DNA from: Thalassoglobus neptunius
GTDB taxonomy: Bacteria; Planctomycetota; Planctomycetia; Planctomycetales; Planctomycetaceae
NCBI RefSeq assembly: GCF_007859735.1
Contig: NZ_SIHI01000019.1
Span: forward strand, 1 to 63,808
DNA length: 63,808 nt
Direction of reading: 5' to 3'
Part shown: piece after piece, positions 25,299 through 32,852 of the stretch
How positions within the stretch are numbered: the first letter of the stretch is position 1
Layout: every line of letters begins with the position of its first letter
The notes under the pieces: model-generated
The model's database searches: none
What the model was told of the DNA's origin: nothing
Seen by the model: only the letters and a program-made list of their open reading frames with translations
Translations under genes and position numbers: made by a program

Positions 25299-25739
25299 CT
25301 AGTCGACAAGAAAACGACGCAGGTCGTTAGCGATCCCGTTGGCCTCGCTCGATTCGAGAACCACATATTCCAGGCCCGACCCGTCGTCGACGCGAGGAGC
25401 CTCTTCGAGCTGAGTCGCCAGTTGCGACAGGTAGGCTTCAATCGCATCATCTGTGATCGGACGCTGGTACTTGTGACCGCAGGTGTTGCATTTGCAATAT
25501 CGGACCGTTTTTCCGGTCCTGTAGACCACTGTCCCAGTGTGGCCGGGATGAATCGGGCAGGGGCCAGCCTTTGAGACACCCCGCGGCCGTTTGACAACTT
25601 GCCCCTCTTCCACTTCTGGAACGCCTGCCTCTTCTGGCCCCTCAGCGGTCTTGCCGGTGGGTTTGGCCTTCGGTGGTTTGGCTTTCGCTTTGGGCGGTTT
25701 GGGCTTCGCTGGTTTCTCTGGTGTCTTCGTTTCGGTCAT
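25299..25739 (-). CDS. Zinc-ribbon protein with Lys/Pro-rich N-terminus (146 aa)
   Basis: Residues 1-35 are a KPxK/PPKAK-rich, disordered, DNA-friendly tail. Residues 60-90 hold a zinc ribbon: CPIHPG...TGTVVYRTGKTVRYCKCNTCGHKYQRP (cysteines C-x2-H near the start, then C-x-C-x2-C). The end is helical (AIEAYLSQLATQLEEA). Its start overlaps the terminase large stop by 4 nt. It may help packaging or act as a late regulator. Family unknown. Confidence 0.65.
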   Translation of the reverse strand: MTETKTPEKPAKPKPPKAKAKPPKAKPTGKTAEGPEEAGVPEVEEGQVVKRPRGVSKAGPCPIHPGHTGTVVYRTGKTVRYCKCNTCGHKYQRPITDDAIEAYLSQLATQLEEAPRVDDGSGLEYVVLESSEANGIANDLRRFLVD

Positions 25740-27706
25740 CGGTCTGCCTTTCCTGGCGTCAGTCCTGGAGGGCGGCGGAGAGTCGGACGCAGACGCGCTC
25801 CCTGCCAGGTGTTCTTAGCGGCCGATTTGGCACGCCGAGTCAAGTTTTTCCAATTGCGTCCGTTCGCTGTGTGGTACCAGGCGAGGATCACGGAATATCG
25901 CCAGGCATCCCGGAAGTGTTGATCATCGTACCGCTTCTTCCAGCTCGATCCGTCAAGATAATCTCCGAGCAAGTGCTTGACGAGGTCGATCTCACTGATC
26001 GTCTGCCCCTGCAGGGCCTCCAGCGGAATCGAGTACCAGCCCGGGTCCTCGCGTTTGATCATCCCAGTCAACTGATCCTCAACCCACTCCTGGGACCGCT
26101 GAGTGTTGGCTGTCAGCAGGTCGAATCGTTTCGCTCGCAGCCGTCGGCGAATCTCGTGTTGATTCAAACCATGCCGCTGCAGACCAGGGCGATACATCTC
26201 CGGAAAGTCACCGGCGACGAACGGCCGGTCGGGATCAATCGAGGAGCCTTTGATCGGCCAGGTTGCTGGCAGCTCCTTGCAGAGTTCGTAGACTTGATTC
26301 GTGATCGACCCCGAGTCAAATCCGCTAACAACGGGACGCAGAGGATTTCCGCCGTCGGCGTGTGGATAAACAGCACTGCGAATCACGTCGAACATCTCGT
26401 GACGGTCCCAGGCGATTCCCAGATCGACCAGTTGCCCGCGGGCATGGGATCCCCAGGCCGAGACCCACCAATAGAAGATCAGCTCTTCGGCGATGCGACC
26501 GACGTCCCCTGCCAGTGTCAGAAACACCGCCCACTCCGGGCAGATCCGCAATGGGTCATCAACTCCGAGTCGCAGGATCACCTGATTCGGCTGAACAGTC
26601 ACCGGAGACGGGTCAAACGTATTGCCTTCCCAACTGTTGACAAAGTTCTGCCGGGCCTGCCGACGGTTTTCCGCTGCGAGCAGGCTCTTCACGTATTCTT
26701 CCGCGTAGACGCCGATCGTCACTCCAGGGAGCAGCGAATGCAGCGTCGACAACGGTCCGAACGAAGCATGGTGCCCTCTCCGAGCAGGCTCGCCAGTGAT
26801 CTTGCCCTTTTTGACGACGCAGCCTTCCGGCACCCAGAGACCAGCGTTGAGCATTTCGTAGCGGTGATGCTCTTCAATTTTCTTGTCGCACTTCTCGCAT
26901 TCGTACCAGGCGGTTTCGCGAGCCTTGGCGGCCGAGAGCTTGCCGTCCTTCAGCTTCTCAAACTTGATACCGCCTTTCTCTTTGCCGTTCCCGGTGCGCA
27001 GTTCCTGGAAGTGATTGCAATGTGGGCAGGGGACCATTCTCGCCCGGTTGTCCCCGGCCAGGCGTTGCTGCTCGATGAACGAACTTCCCGTCAACGATGG
27101 AGTCGAGATCTGCAGCACTTTGCGACCGACGTATCCTTTCGTCCGCTCCTGCATCAGCCAGCGGAAGTCCGCTTCGGTATCGGTCGAACGCTGCTTCATC
27201 TTGTCGGTTTCGTTCAATACGACAATGAACGCACCATAGTCAGCAGCGGTCGCTGCGGATCCCGCCCAGGCCCCGTGCACGACACAGGTTGTCAGCGTCA
27301 TGTGATCGTTGGTCCGTCGATGCGGAGGAGGACAAACCTTCGAGAGCGACTCGCACGAATCGAAGAGTCTCCACATTCGATCGAGCACTCGCTTGGTCGA
27401 TTTCTCATCCGCGTCGGCAAAGGCCATCGGATGCGGATCGGTGTCGGCAACCTTGGCGATGCAGCCTTGAGCCCAGACCGTTTTGCCGATCTGAGCTGCG
27501 GTCTGCAATGTGATGATCTCGATCTCCGGATCGTCGAAACACTCGCAAGGTTCCTTGAAGTGCGGAAAGAGATCGAGTCGGTAAAACCCTTTGAGCTTGG
27601 AGTCGCCGGTCAGTTTGAGTTTCGAGGTCAGCCACTCTGCTGTCGCGATGCGTTCGCGTGGCAGAATGCATTGATAGACTTCAGGCGCGAGGACGAACGA
27701 GATCAT
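25736..27706 (-). CDS. Terminase large subunit, GpA (lambda) type (656 aa)
   Basis: Cuts and translocates phage DNA. The ATPase part has a Walker A-like TAAQIGKTVWAQ at about residue 95 and the acidic box VVLNETDKM near 165, in which the usual first aspartate of the DExD-like Walker B is Asn while the catalytic Glu remains. The zinc-like segment CPHCNHFQ and CEKCDKK (about 235-285) is typical of GpA. The nuclease part contains FDSGSITNQVYELCK. Length matches lambda gpA (641). The start overlaps the small-subunit stop by 4 nt. Confidence 0.88.
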   Translation of the reverse strand: MISFVLAPEVYQCILPRERIATAEWLTSKLKLTGDSKLKGFYRLDLFPHFKEPCECFDDPEIEIITLQTAAQIGKTVWAQGCIAKVADTDPHPMAFADADEKSTKRVLDRMWRLFDSCESLSKVCPPPHRRTNDHMTLTTCVVHGAWAGSAATAADYGAFIVVLNETDKMKQRSTDTEADFRWLMQERTKGYVGRKVLQISTPSLTGSSFIEQQRLAGDNRARMVPCPHCNHFQELRTGNGKEKGGIKFEKLKDGKLSAAKARETAWYECEKCDKKIEEHHRYEMLNAGLWVPEGCVVKKGKITGEPARRGHHASFGPLSTLHSLLPGVTIGVYAEEYVKSLLAAENRRQARQNFVNSWEGNTFDPSPVTVQPNQVILRLGVDDPLRICPEWAVFLTLAGDVGRIAEELIFYWWVSAWGSHARGQLVDLGIAWDRHEMFDVIRSAVYPHADGGNPLRPVVSGFDSGSITNQVYELCKELPATWPIKGSSIDPDRPFVAGDFPEMYRPGLQRHGLNQHEIRRRLRAKRFDLLTANTQRSQEWVEDQLTGMIKREDPGWYSIPLEALQGQTISEIDLVKHLLGDYLDGSSWKKRYDDQHFRDAWRYSVILAWYHTANGRNWKNLTRRAKSAAKNTWQGARLRPTLRRPPGLTPGKADR

Positions 27707-28251
27707 GTCGACGACTCCTGATCGACGAGCTGCAGGTCCGCGGCCATTGCCCGCTCTGAGAGTCGGGTCGCGAGTTGTTCCCGTCGTCGATTCAACTCGT
27801 CTGTGATTCGTTTTCGCAGATCTTTCCGGGCCCTTGCGGGAACAACTGCGGCCAGCAGATCCGGAAGCTGATCACACCAATCCCCCAATTCCGTCAAGAC
27901 TGTGGAAGCGAACAGTTCGACCGCTCTGCGTGGAACCAGTTCTCCCTGTTCGCGTTTGAGGATCAACTGCTTCCGTTGCACCTCGACGAGTTCGCGTTCG
28001 AGTTTGGCTTCGCCGGTCCGCATCTTGAGGGCGACGGCCGCTTCGCGAAGTTCGCTTCCCTTTTTGCCAAGCGACTCCTGCGCCTGGCGGATCAGAGCGA
28101 TGTCGTATCCGGACTTGGTCCGACCGCCATCGGGAAACCAATCTTCCTGCTCCCAGTTGCGAAGTTGCCGCGCAGTGATTCCGAGTTCGTCAGCCGCCGC
28201 AGACTGCGTTCGAATTCGCTTCGTCGATTTGCTTCCGCGTCGCGTCGCCAT
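27703..28251 (-). CDS. Terminase small subunit, Nu1-like (182 aa)
   Basis: Recognises the packaging site and loads the large subunit. Residues 13-40 form a MerR/Nu1-style winged helix (SAAADELGITARQLRNWEQE), followed by a wing (FPDGGRTKSGYD). A long coiled helix (KLERELVEVQRKQLILKREQ) and a C-terminal helical domain (RKRITDELNRRREQL) complete it. Organisation and place directly before GpA match lambda Nu1. The regular palindrome array 144-376 bp upstream is a candidate binding target. Confidence 0.85.
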   Translation of the reverse strand: MATRRGSKSTKRIRTQSAAADELGITARQLRNWEQEDWFPDGGRTKSGYDIALIRQAQESLGKKGSELREAAVALKMRTGEAKLERELVEVQRKQLILKREQGELVPRRAVELFASTVLTELGDWCDQLPDLLAAVVPARARKDLRKRITDELNRRREQLATRLSERAMAADLQLVDQESST

Positions 28252-28581
28252 TCACCGATCGATTCCGATCTGCGGCGAGTTGCCTCGCCAGAGGAAGGAA
28301 GGAAATCGTTTATTTTGTTCCTTACGGACAGATTTTCCGCTAGGGAACCACCGCGCATAATGGCCCCCGGCTGCCGGGGGAACCACTCCGCCCACCGCAT
28401 GATTTATGCGGCTAAAGTCGTCGCCTTGCCCGGTTTCGGACTCACCCACCGCATAGTTTATGCGGTCGTTCGTCGCAGATTCCTCGCCTTCGTCGATGCA
28501 AACCGCAGCTTTTATGCGGTCCGATTTCGCGAATTGTTCGCATTCGACGCTGGCGAGGGCATGAATCATGCGGTCGATCAT
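28252..28581 (-). CDS. Possible ORF across the palindrome array (109 aa)
   Basis: An open frame runs from ATG 28581 and its TGA is followed at once by the ATG of the terminase small subunit. Because the array period is 54 bp (18 codons) the frame shows a repeating D/S-R-I/M-x-x-A motif (DRMIHA, DRIKAA, DRINYA, SRINHA). A second frame is also open over the array, and the repeated unit is a DNA palindrome. The protein repeat is therefore probably a by-product. It would be the only gene here if the array were coding. Confidence 0.25.
   Translation of the reverse strand: MIDRMIHALASVECEQFAKSDRIKAAVCIDEGEESATNDRINYAVGESETGQGDDFSRINHAVGGVVPPAAGGHYARWFPSGKSVRKEQNKRFPSFLWRGNSPQIGIDR
28364..28380. 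promoter_or_regulatory. GC hairpin between palindrome array and terminase
   Basis: CCCCCGG-CTG-CCGGGGG is a 7-bp perfect stem with a 3-nt loop. It occupies the region where the next 54-bp-phased repeat would start to lose similarity; a related half-site (GCGCATAATGG, 28354-28364) lies beside it. It has no U-tract, so it is more likely part of a packaging or regulatory site than a terminator. Confidence 0.4.
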
Positions 28582-28627
28582 CGAGGTTGAGCGGGTTTCG
28601 AAGTGGCACGTCGCATGAATTATGCGG
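28395..28627. repeat. Five 17-bp palindromes at exact 54-bp spacing (candidate cosB/pac site)
   Basis: Units at 28395-28411, 28449-28465, 28503-28519, 28557-28573 and 28611-28627 follow CCGCAT-N5-ATGCGG. Stems are 6, 6, 5, 4 and 5 bp; the right arm ATGCGG is invariant and is followed by TCG in four of the five units. The spacing is 54 bp every time, close to five helical turns, so all sites face the same side of DNA. The array lies just upstream of the Nu1-like gene, where lambda has its R3-R2-R1 Nu1-binding sites. Confidence 0.75.
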
Positions 28628-28997
28628 TCGGCACTTCCTCGAACAGGTCGTATTCACCGCTGCTGGCCTTGCTGGCGGCTCGCTTCCAGCCCTTCGTGAG
28701 ACGCTGGACGATCCGACCATCGGGTAAACGGCCGACCCGGGCATCACCGAAGGCTGTCGAGAGTTGTCCCTTCAGCTCGCTGGCCTTGCGTCCGGCGGCG
28801 TCGCCTTTGCGTTTGATCGACTGTTGCTTCTGCAGGTTGTCGAAGGCTTTGGCGGCGTCTTCATCGAGCTCGATCTGATCGAGCATCGGAGTCGGTTTCT
28901 TGGCTGGCATGACGTAGTCCCATCCTTGGGTCAATGAGAGGGCGATGACAACCATCGCCACAGAGTGAATCAGATCGCTGACGATGCTCCCGATCAT
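28620..28997 (-). CDS. Small phage protein upstream of the packaging array (125 aa)
   Basis: ATG 28997 gives an N-terminal hydrophobic helix (SVAMVVIALSLTQGW), and tight spacing to the upstream gene supports it; the internal ATG 28910 (MPAKKPTPMLD) would yield a 96-residue soluble protein and is a real alternative. The C-terminal part has FGDARVGRLPDGRIVQR, a phrase like the GDAxxGxLPDGR turn seen near the end of phage YqaJ-type nucleases, but the nuclease core is absent. Its stop lies within the last palindrome of the array. Function unknown. Confidence 0.5.
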   Translation of the reverse strand: MIGSIVSDLIHSVAMVVIALSLTQGWDYVMPAKKPTPMLDQIELDEDAAKAFDNLQKQQSIKRKGDAAGRKASELKGQLSTAFGDARVGRLPDGRIVQRLTKGWKRAASKASSGEYDLFEEVPTA

Positions 28998-29021
28998 GGT
29001 GCCCTGCGCGATCAATCCGAG

Positions 29022-29540
29022 TTATCGGACACTGGTCTCCACGACGAGACCATCATCGTTCTTGGTGTGCTTCTCGAGATACTGATCGATCGACCCTTGG
29101 AAATACTTCCAGCGTCCATCGCCCACCGGATACCACAGCACCGGCCAGATGTAACGACCACGCTGATCGAGGACCGGAGACGTCGACCGCACAATCGGCC
29201 GCAGTTCGAAGGGGAGTTCGTCCCGTCGCCGTTTGAACTGTTCGCAGGCCGGGCAGGGAAACGTGGGCGTGATCAGGAACGCCGTCGGTTTCTTGTGCGG
29301 TTCCTTTTCGACAAGCTCCTCCTCTGCCTGATCCGTGTCTGCCGGTGCGAATGTGCGAAATCGATCGACTTCGCCATCCGCGATCGCCGTCGGGAGCGAA
29401 TCGAACGTGCGAAACATCTCCACAGACCGCCCCTCCACAGGCGGCAGCATCGGTTCCGCAAAGAGACGGAAGTCCGGGTCACCGGCACTGATCACCCGCG
29501 TGATCAGCAGGACCAAAACGAGCAGGATGCAGCGTGTCAT
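29022..29540 (-). CDS. Exported thioredoxin-like protein with CPAC motif (172 aa)
   Basis: ATG 29540 is chosen for its SD (AAGGAG, 7 nt). A signal peptide (MTRCILLVLVLLITRVISAG) is followed by an acidic linker, and from about residue 85 by a thioredoxin-fold segment: TAFLITPTFPCPACEQFKRR with the redox pair CPAC, then YIWPVLWYPVGDGRWKYFQG. It probably reduces or rearranges disulfides outside the cytoplasm. It directly follows the papain-like protease. One CTGATCAC hairpin (29488-29507) lies inside the signal-peptide codons. Confidence 0.65.
   Translation of the reverse strand: MTRCILLVLVLLITRVISAGDPDFRLFAEPMLPPVEGRSVEMFRTFDSLPTAIADGEVDRFRTFAPADTDQAEEELVEKEPHKKPTAFLITPTFPCPACEQFKRRRDELPFELRPIVRSTSPVLDQRGRYIWPVLWYPVGDGRWKYFQGSIDQYLEKHTKNDDGLVVETSVR
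29488..29507. repeat. CTGATCAC-family hairpin, copy 3 (inside a signal peptide)
   Basis: CTGATCAC-CCGC-GTGATCAG is identical to copy 1 at 9540-9559 even though here it encodes part of the signal peptide (L-I-T-R-V-I-S on the minus strand). Conservation inside and outside genes suggests a nucleic-acid-level function or a mobile short repeat. Confidence 0.55.
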
Positions 29541-29551
29541 CAGTGTCTCCT

Positions 29552-30772
29552 TCAAACGGGGAGTTGAGTCCGTCGCGTGTGGCGACGTCGACGCCAGAAC
29601 ATCGCTCCCGCCGATCCCAACAGGCAGACGCCCCCGGCGGCTTCCGCGAGGGGACGTTCAATCCCGAGCCAGGCATAACAGGCCGGGGCGACAAGTGGCA
29701 TTGGAGCGGGGATCTCAACGAGGTCCTGCTCCTGATCGGCAGTCGCTCCAAAGATGCGAAAGTCGAGATCTCGCAGCGGGAATCCGGAGAAGTTGGAATA
29801 GGCCCAGCTGTCTCCCTGGCGAACCATCCGCTCGACGACGCGGCGAGAGATCCAGAATCCTCCTGGTGGTTCGTCTCCGGCCGGTGGACCGTGGGCGGCC
29901 GATCCCCAGCTGTTCAGACAGTAGCAGGCTCCGGTTGATCCATCGGGACAGTCGGCTTGATCATCGACACCGAGCAGGCACATCTGATGAGCCCATTGCC
30001 CCGAGGGCATTCCAAAGGCTTTGCCGCGATGCACTTTGGCCTGCATTCGGAAACCCTGATTCGATGCGACTGTGACCGGATAGCCATTGGCCAGAGCGTC
30101 GCGAACATCCTCGTAACTGTTGACCTGGGCCACAGTCTCGACGACGAAGTCTTCGGCCTCATCGAAGTACTCGGCGGGCGGTCCCTGGTAGCCCCATTGA
30201 TCCGAGAGGCGTCCGGAGTACTCGGGCACTCCGGGAACATCGGCAGCCAGCACACCGTAGCGTTCCACGGCATTTGCCGCCCAACTCCCCACCGATCCAG
30301 CTGAGCGTCTTAATCGTCCCGCTCCGATATCTTCAGCGGTTCGGGAGACTCCGTAAATCCACGGAGCAAACGCACACCGAAAACGGGCGGACTGGCCATG
30401 ACTGGCAATCTGCACAGCCTGCAAATAGTTGATCGCGTTGGCCGCTCCCTGAGCGACGCAATCTCCAGTCTCTTGCCGGAACGTCGGAAAGTGCTCGCCA
30501 CCATTGATCGACTGAGCAAATTCCCACAGAGCGACTTGCGCTCCGGAGGAATCGAAACTCGGATCGGCCAGAGCAAAGACTTCGACCGGAGCCCCCGTCG
30601 AGGGATCGACCGCCTCGGCGAGTCCCATCCGCTGCGACGGGGGCGTGACTGCTTGATCCACATGGATCGTGATGGTCTGCTGAGAGCTGAAGAGAGCGGA
30701 TCCGCCGAGGATGGCCATCAGCCAGGCCATCCAATTCAGTTTTGTTCCGCGCGCATTGGGTTGAGTCGTCAT
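29552..30772 (-). CDS. Membrane-anchored papain-like cysteine protease (406 aa)
   Basis: ATG 30772 shares a base with the upstream stop (TGATG) and has GAGGAAG upstream. An N-terminal hydrophobic segment (WMAWLMAILGGSALF) is followed by a C1-family core: ETGDCVAQGAANAINYLQA (catalytic Cys), SGQWAHQMCLLGVDD (His) and CYCLNSWGSA (Asn, the papain NSWG box). The C-terminus has a hydrophobic stretch (AAGGVCLLGSAGAMFW) followed by RRRRHTRR, like an envelope sorting tail. It lies between lipoprotein and thiol protein in what looks like the lysis/envelope module. An endolysin-like protease is inferred. Confidence 0.65.
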   Translation of the reverse strand: MTTQPNARGTKLNWMAWLMAILGGSALFSSQQTITIHVDQAVTPPSQRMGLAEAVDPSTGAPVEVFALADPSFDSSGAQVALWEFAQSINGGEHFPTFRQETGDCVAQGAANAINYLQAVQIASHGQSARFRCAFAPWIYGVSRTAEDIGAGRLRRSAGSVGSWAANAVERYGVLAADVPGVPEYSGRLSDQWGYQGPPAEYFDEAEDFVVETVAQVNSYEDVRDALANGYPVTVASNQGFRMQAKVHRGKAFGMPSGQWAHQMCLLGVDDQADCPDGSTGACYCLNSWGSAAHGPPAGDEPPGGFWISRRVVERMVRQGDSWAYSNFSGFPLRDLDFRIFGATADQEQDLVEIPAPMPLVAPACYAWLGIERPLAEAAGGVCLLGSAGAMFWRRRRHTRRTQLPV

Positions 30773-31740
30773 CAAGAATTCTTCCTCGCAGCGGCTCGCA
30801 GCCCGAGTGCCAGTTCCCGGAGCAACACAGCCCAGTCCGGCGGTTGCGACAGTCGGCCCTCGCCATACAGTTTCGCGAGGCGATCAGCGAGCCAGGTGTC
30901 AAAGGGTTTCCAGAGTGTCAGGTTTTGGCCGAGTGCCGAGCGATTGCGATCCCGGATCTCGGAAAGGATGGTGTCGACTCCTGCCAGAGAGCCTGCGGAG
31001 ATGGCCGCTGAGACGGCTTCGAAACCATCGGCGATCCGATTCGCCTGGTCTCCCCGCTGATCGGCAGCGATCGTCAACTGGCATACCTGATCACAGACCT
31101 GCTGCGAGATCCCGAACGTCCCCTCTGGGAGTGTCGGTTCGGGTTTTGGTTCCGGTTCAGGAGGAGCGGGCGGTGTTGGAGTCGGTTCGGGCTCCGGAGG
31201 TTGCGGAGGCGTGGGCGTCGGTTCCGGCTCGGGCGTGGGTGTCGGCGTGGGTGTCGGTGTGGGCGTTGGTGTGGGCGTTGGTGTGGGCGTTGGTGTGGGC
31301 GTTGGTGTGGGCGTTGGTGTGGGCGTTGGTGTGGGCGTTGGTGTGGGCGTTGGTGCGGGCGTGGGTGTGGGCGTGGGATTCGGCGGCAGCGGCCCGGGTG
31401 GGATCGCGGCATAAACGACCACTCGCCAACGCTTCAGGTCGATCCCTTCGGCATTGGCCACGGCAAGCGTGATCTCGTATTCCCCCGGATAACTGAACAG
31501 TTCGAGGACCTGCCCCGAGTCGTCGGTGACGTGCCCCTCGCGATCATCGCTGCCCGGTCGTTTGAGGACTTCCCAGCGATAGGTCGAGGCATCGATCGAC
31601 CGCGACGCATCGAGATAGATCTTGTCACCGGGAACGGCTGCCGTCGGACCGACGATCCGGGCCTGTGGCGGAGCCGCGTCGAGTTGAGTACATCCCGCCA
31701 GCGTGGCGAGAACACCGGCGACGAAGATCAGAACGCGCAT
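30772..31740 (-). CDS. Lipoprotein with PKD-like domain and Pro-Thr repeat linker (322 aa)
   Basis: The signal peptide ends in a lipobox (LATLAGC), so the protein is probably lipid-anchored. Residues 25-115 are a PKD-like beta-sandwich ([33 protein letters not shown]). A PT/PE-rich linker of about 90 residues follows, encoded by a 12-bp microsatellite with eight near-perfect units (31261-31356). The C-terminal 110 residues are helical ([31 protein letters not shown]). It may be a spanin-like or wall-binding part of the lysis module. Confidence 0.6.
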   Translation of the reverse strand: MRVLIFVAGVLATLAGCTQLDAAPPQARIVGPTAAVPGDKIYLDASRSIDASTYRWEVLKRPGSDDREGHVTDDSGQVLELFSYPGEYEITLAVANAEGIDLKRWRVVVYAAIPPGPLPPNPTPTPTPAPTPTPTPTPTPTPTPTPTPTPTPTPTPTPTPTPTPTPTPTPEPEPTPTPPQPPEPEPTPTPPAPPEPEPKPEPTLPEGTFGISQQVCDQVCQLTIAADQRGDQANRIADGFEAVSAAISAGSLAGVDTILSEIRDRNRSALGQNLTLWKPFDTWLADRLAKLYGEGRLSQPPDWAVLLRELALGLRAAARKNS

Positions 31741-31797
31741 GGATCAAACTCCTGAGAGATTCCGCCTTGAATCAAGACATCAAACCTGCAGGCGTTC

Positions 31798-31824
31798 GTT
31801 CACTTGTTATACAAACAGGTGAAC
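31798..31824. promoter_or_regulatory. Imperfect 27-bp palindrome before the lipoprotein gene
   Basis: GTTCACTTGTT-ATAC-AAACAGGTGAAC forms near-complete arms of 11-12 bp. It lies in the 106-bp gap between the holin-like stop and the lipoprotein start. It is either an operator or an attenuator hairpin inside the envelope module. Confidence 0.4.
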
Positions 31825-31846
31825 AGCCGATCGCAGGCCATTGGCA

Positions 31847-32080
31847 TCAGCGGTCGGACTTGAACAGATTCAGCAGTGAGAGATCGAGCGGTTGCGAGGT
31901 CAGCAAACGCAGGATGACATTCAGAACCAGGACGATCGGCAGGGCGTAGCCTGCAAATTCATCCGGCAGCCCACCGGAGTTGATCGACTCCAGAATCGAG
32001 CCGACGGCAAAGACAGCGAACACGATCAGATTCGCCCAGAGAGTTTTCGAGGTCAAAACCGACTTGGGTTGTTCGTTCAT
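31847..32080 (-). CDS. Holin-like two-helix membrane protein (77 aa)
   Basis: ATG 32080 (MNEQPKSVLTSKTLWANLI) is used. Two membrane segments (LIVFAVFAVGSILESI and ALPIVLVLNVILRLL) are separated by a short polar loop. The phrase SKTLWANLI at the start and LRLLTSQPL at the end resemble small phage holins (K.KTLWFN...N..LR..T..PI). It is the first gene of the late operon, before protease and lipoprotein genes, which supports a role in host lysis. Confidence 0.65.
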   Translation of the reverse strand: MNEQPKSVLTSKTLWANLIVFAVFAVGSILESINSGGLPDEFAGYALPIVLVLNVILRLLTSQPLDLSLLNLFKSDR

Positions 32081-32201
32081 GATTTCCCTTCCGTGGGTGT
32101 TCAGGTTCGCTCTCACAGCGAACACATACGAAGTCAATGAGGCGTGCCATCATGGCGATTGAGACGAAAACAACCTCGACGAGTTCCCTCGAGTCGATAC
32201 G

Positions 32202-32372
32202 ATGAAAGTCACTGCGTCAGCGATCCGCCTCGTGCAGATCTCGGCAGTGACTCCGGACCATCCCGACCCGTTTCATCGCACGTTCAAGGAAGAACAACCC
32301 TGCCACTACATCAGGGGCGATGTCAAGACGTTCGCAGAGCGGACGCGGTCGAACGCACCAGCGTTCGCCTGA
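32202..32372 (+). CDS. Possible small protein (56 aa)
   Basis: ATG 32202 to TGA 32370-32372. The sequence MKVTASAIRLVQISAVTPDH and later CHYIRGDVKTFAERTRS is well balanced and not low-complexity. There is no clear SD. The end of the frame contains the hairpin CGAACGC-ACCA-GCGTTCG (32350-32367). It lies 28 bp before the next plus-strand gene and would be co-transcribed with it. No homologue recognised. Confidence 0.35.
   Translation: MKVTASAIRLVQISAVTPDHPDPFHRTFKEEQPCHYIRGDVKTFAERTRSNAPAFA
32350..32367. repeat. CGAACGC-N4-GCGTTCG hairpin
   Basis: Perfect 7-bp stem with loop ACCA, the same stem as the triple array at 9570-9645. It lies just upstream of the small DNA-binding-protein gene. Confidence 0.6.
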
Positions 32373-32400
32373 CGACACAGCACCGACAAAGGAAGGTCAG

Positions 32401-32703
32401 ATGGTCCGGAGAGTCCAGAGTAGTGAAGGTCCGTTGGATGATGGTCGAGCCTGGGACGATGACTTCGATCCGGAGCCAGCGGAGATGAAGCCTTCGAAGA
32501 AACCTCGCAGTAGATCTCTGAAGCTCAAGAAGCAGATCAGCCTGATGATCACCCGGGAGGAGTATCGCCTCCTGGAACTCGAAGCCTCGCGTCGTTCGTC
32601 GATCGGTACCAAATCGAGCGGCACCTCGTCACGACCGGTCTACGTGACCGACCTGCTTCGCGAAGTCCTGCAGCCGTTGCTTGAGCAGCTCGCAAATAAT
32701 TGA
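32401..32703 (+). CDS. Small ribbon-helix-helix-like DNA-binding protein (100 aa)
   Basis: ATG 32401 has an SD (GGAAGG) close upstream. The N-terminal 35 residues are acidic and disordered (DDGRAWDDDFDPEPAEM). From residue 40 there is a strand (KKQISLMITREEYRLLELEA) followed by helices ending VTDLLREVLQPLLEQLANN, compatible with a ribbon-helix-helix or CopG-like fold. It could regulate the cargo genes or the divergent late operon. The fold call is tentative. Confidence 0.5.
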   Translation: MVRRVQSSEGPLDDGRAWDDDFDPEPAEMKPSKKPRSRSLKLKKQISLMITREEYRLLELEASRRSSIGTKSSGTSSRPVYVTDLLREVLQPLLEQLANN

Positions 32704-32852
32704 TCGGCAACTCTAGAGTTCTATTGACTGCCCCGTCGCAGTAGTCAGATCGTGCACGCCCAGCTTCGAGCAGGACTGCCACCGGTAGCCGCCGATGACA
32801 GTCCCTAACGCGAAACATATTGACCTGAACTGGAGGTCGCTACATTCCGCGT

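Noticed and set aside
25673-27721. 682-residue open frame on the plus strand opposite the terminase large subunit
   Set aside because: It mirrors the terminase gene in an antisense frame; the GC-rich codon use of this element keeps many antisense frames open. No SD and no protein-like composition.
28395-28627. CRISPR array
   Set aside because: Units are only 17 bp, vary in the left arm and centre, are few, and have no leader or cas genes. The place before the small terminase gives a better explanation.
31211-31414. Gly-Val repeat protein and other frames over the PT microsatellite
   Set aside because: They are translations of the same 12-bp repeat in other frames; the lipoprotein frame has signal peptide, lipobox and folded ends.
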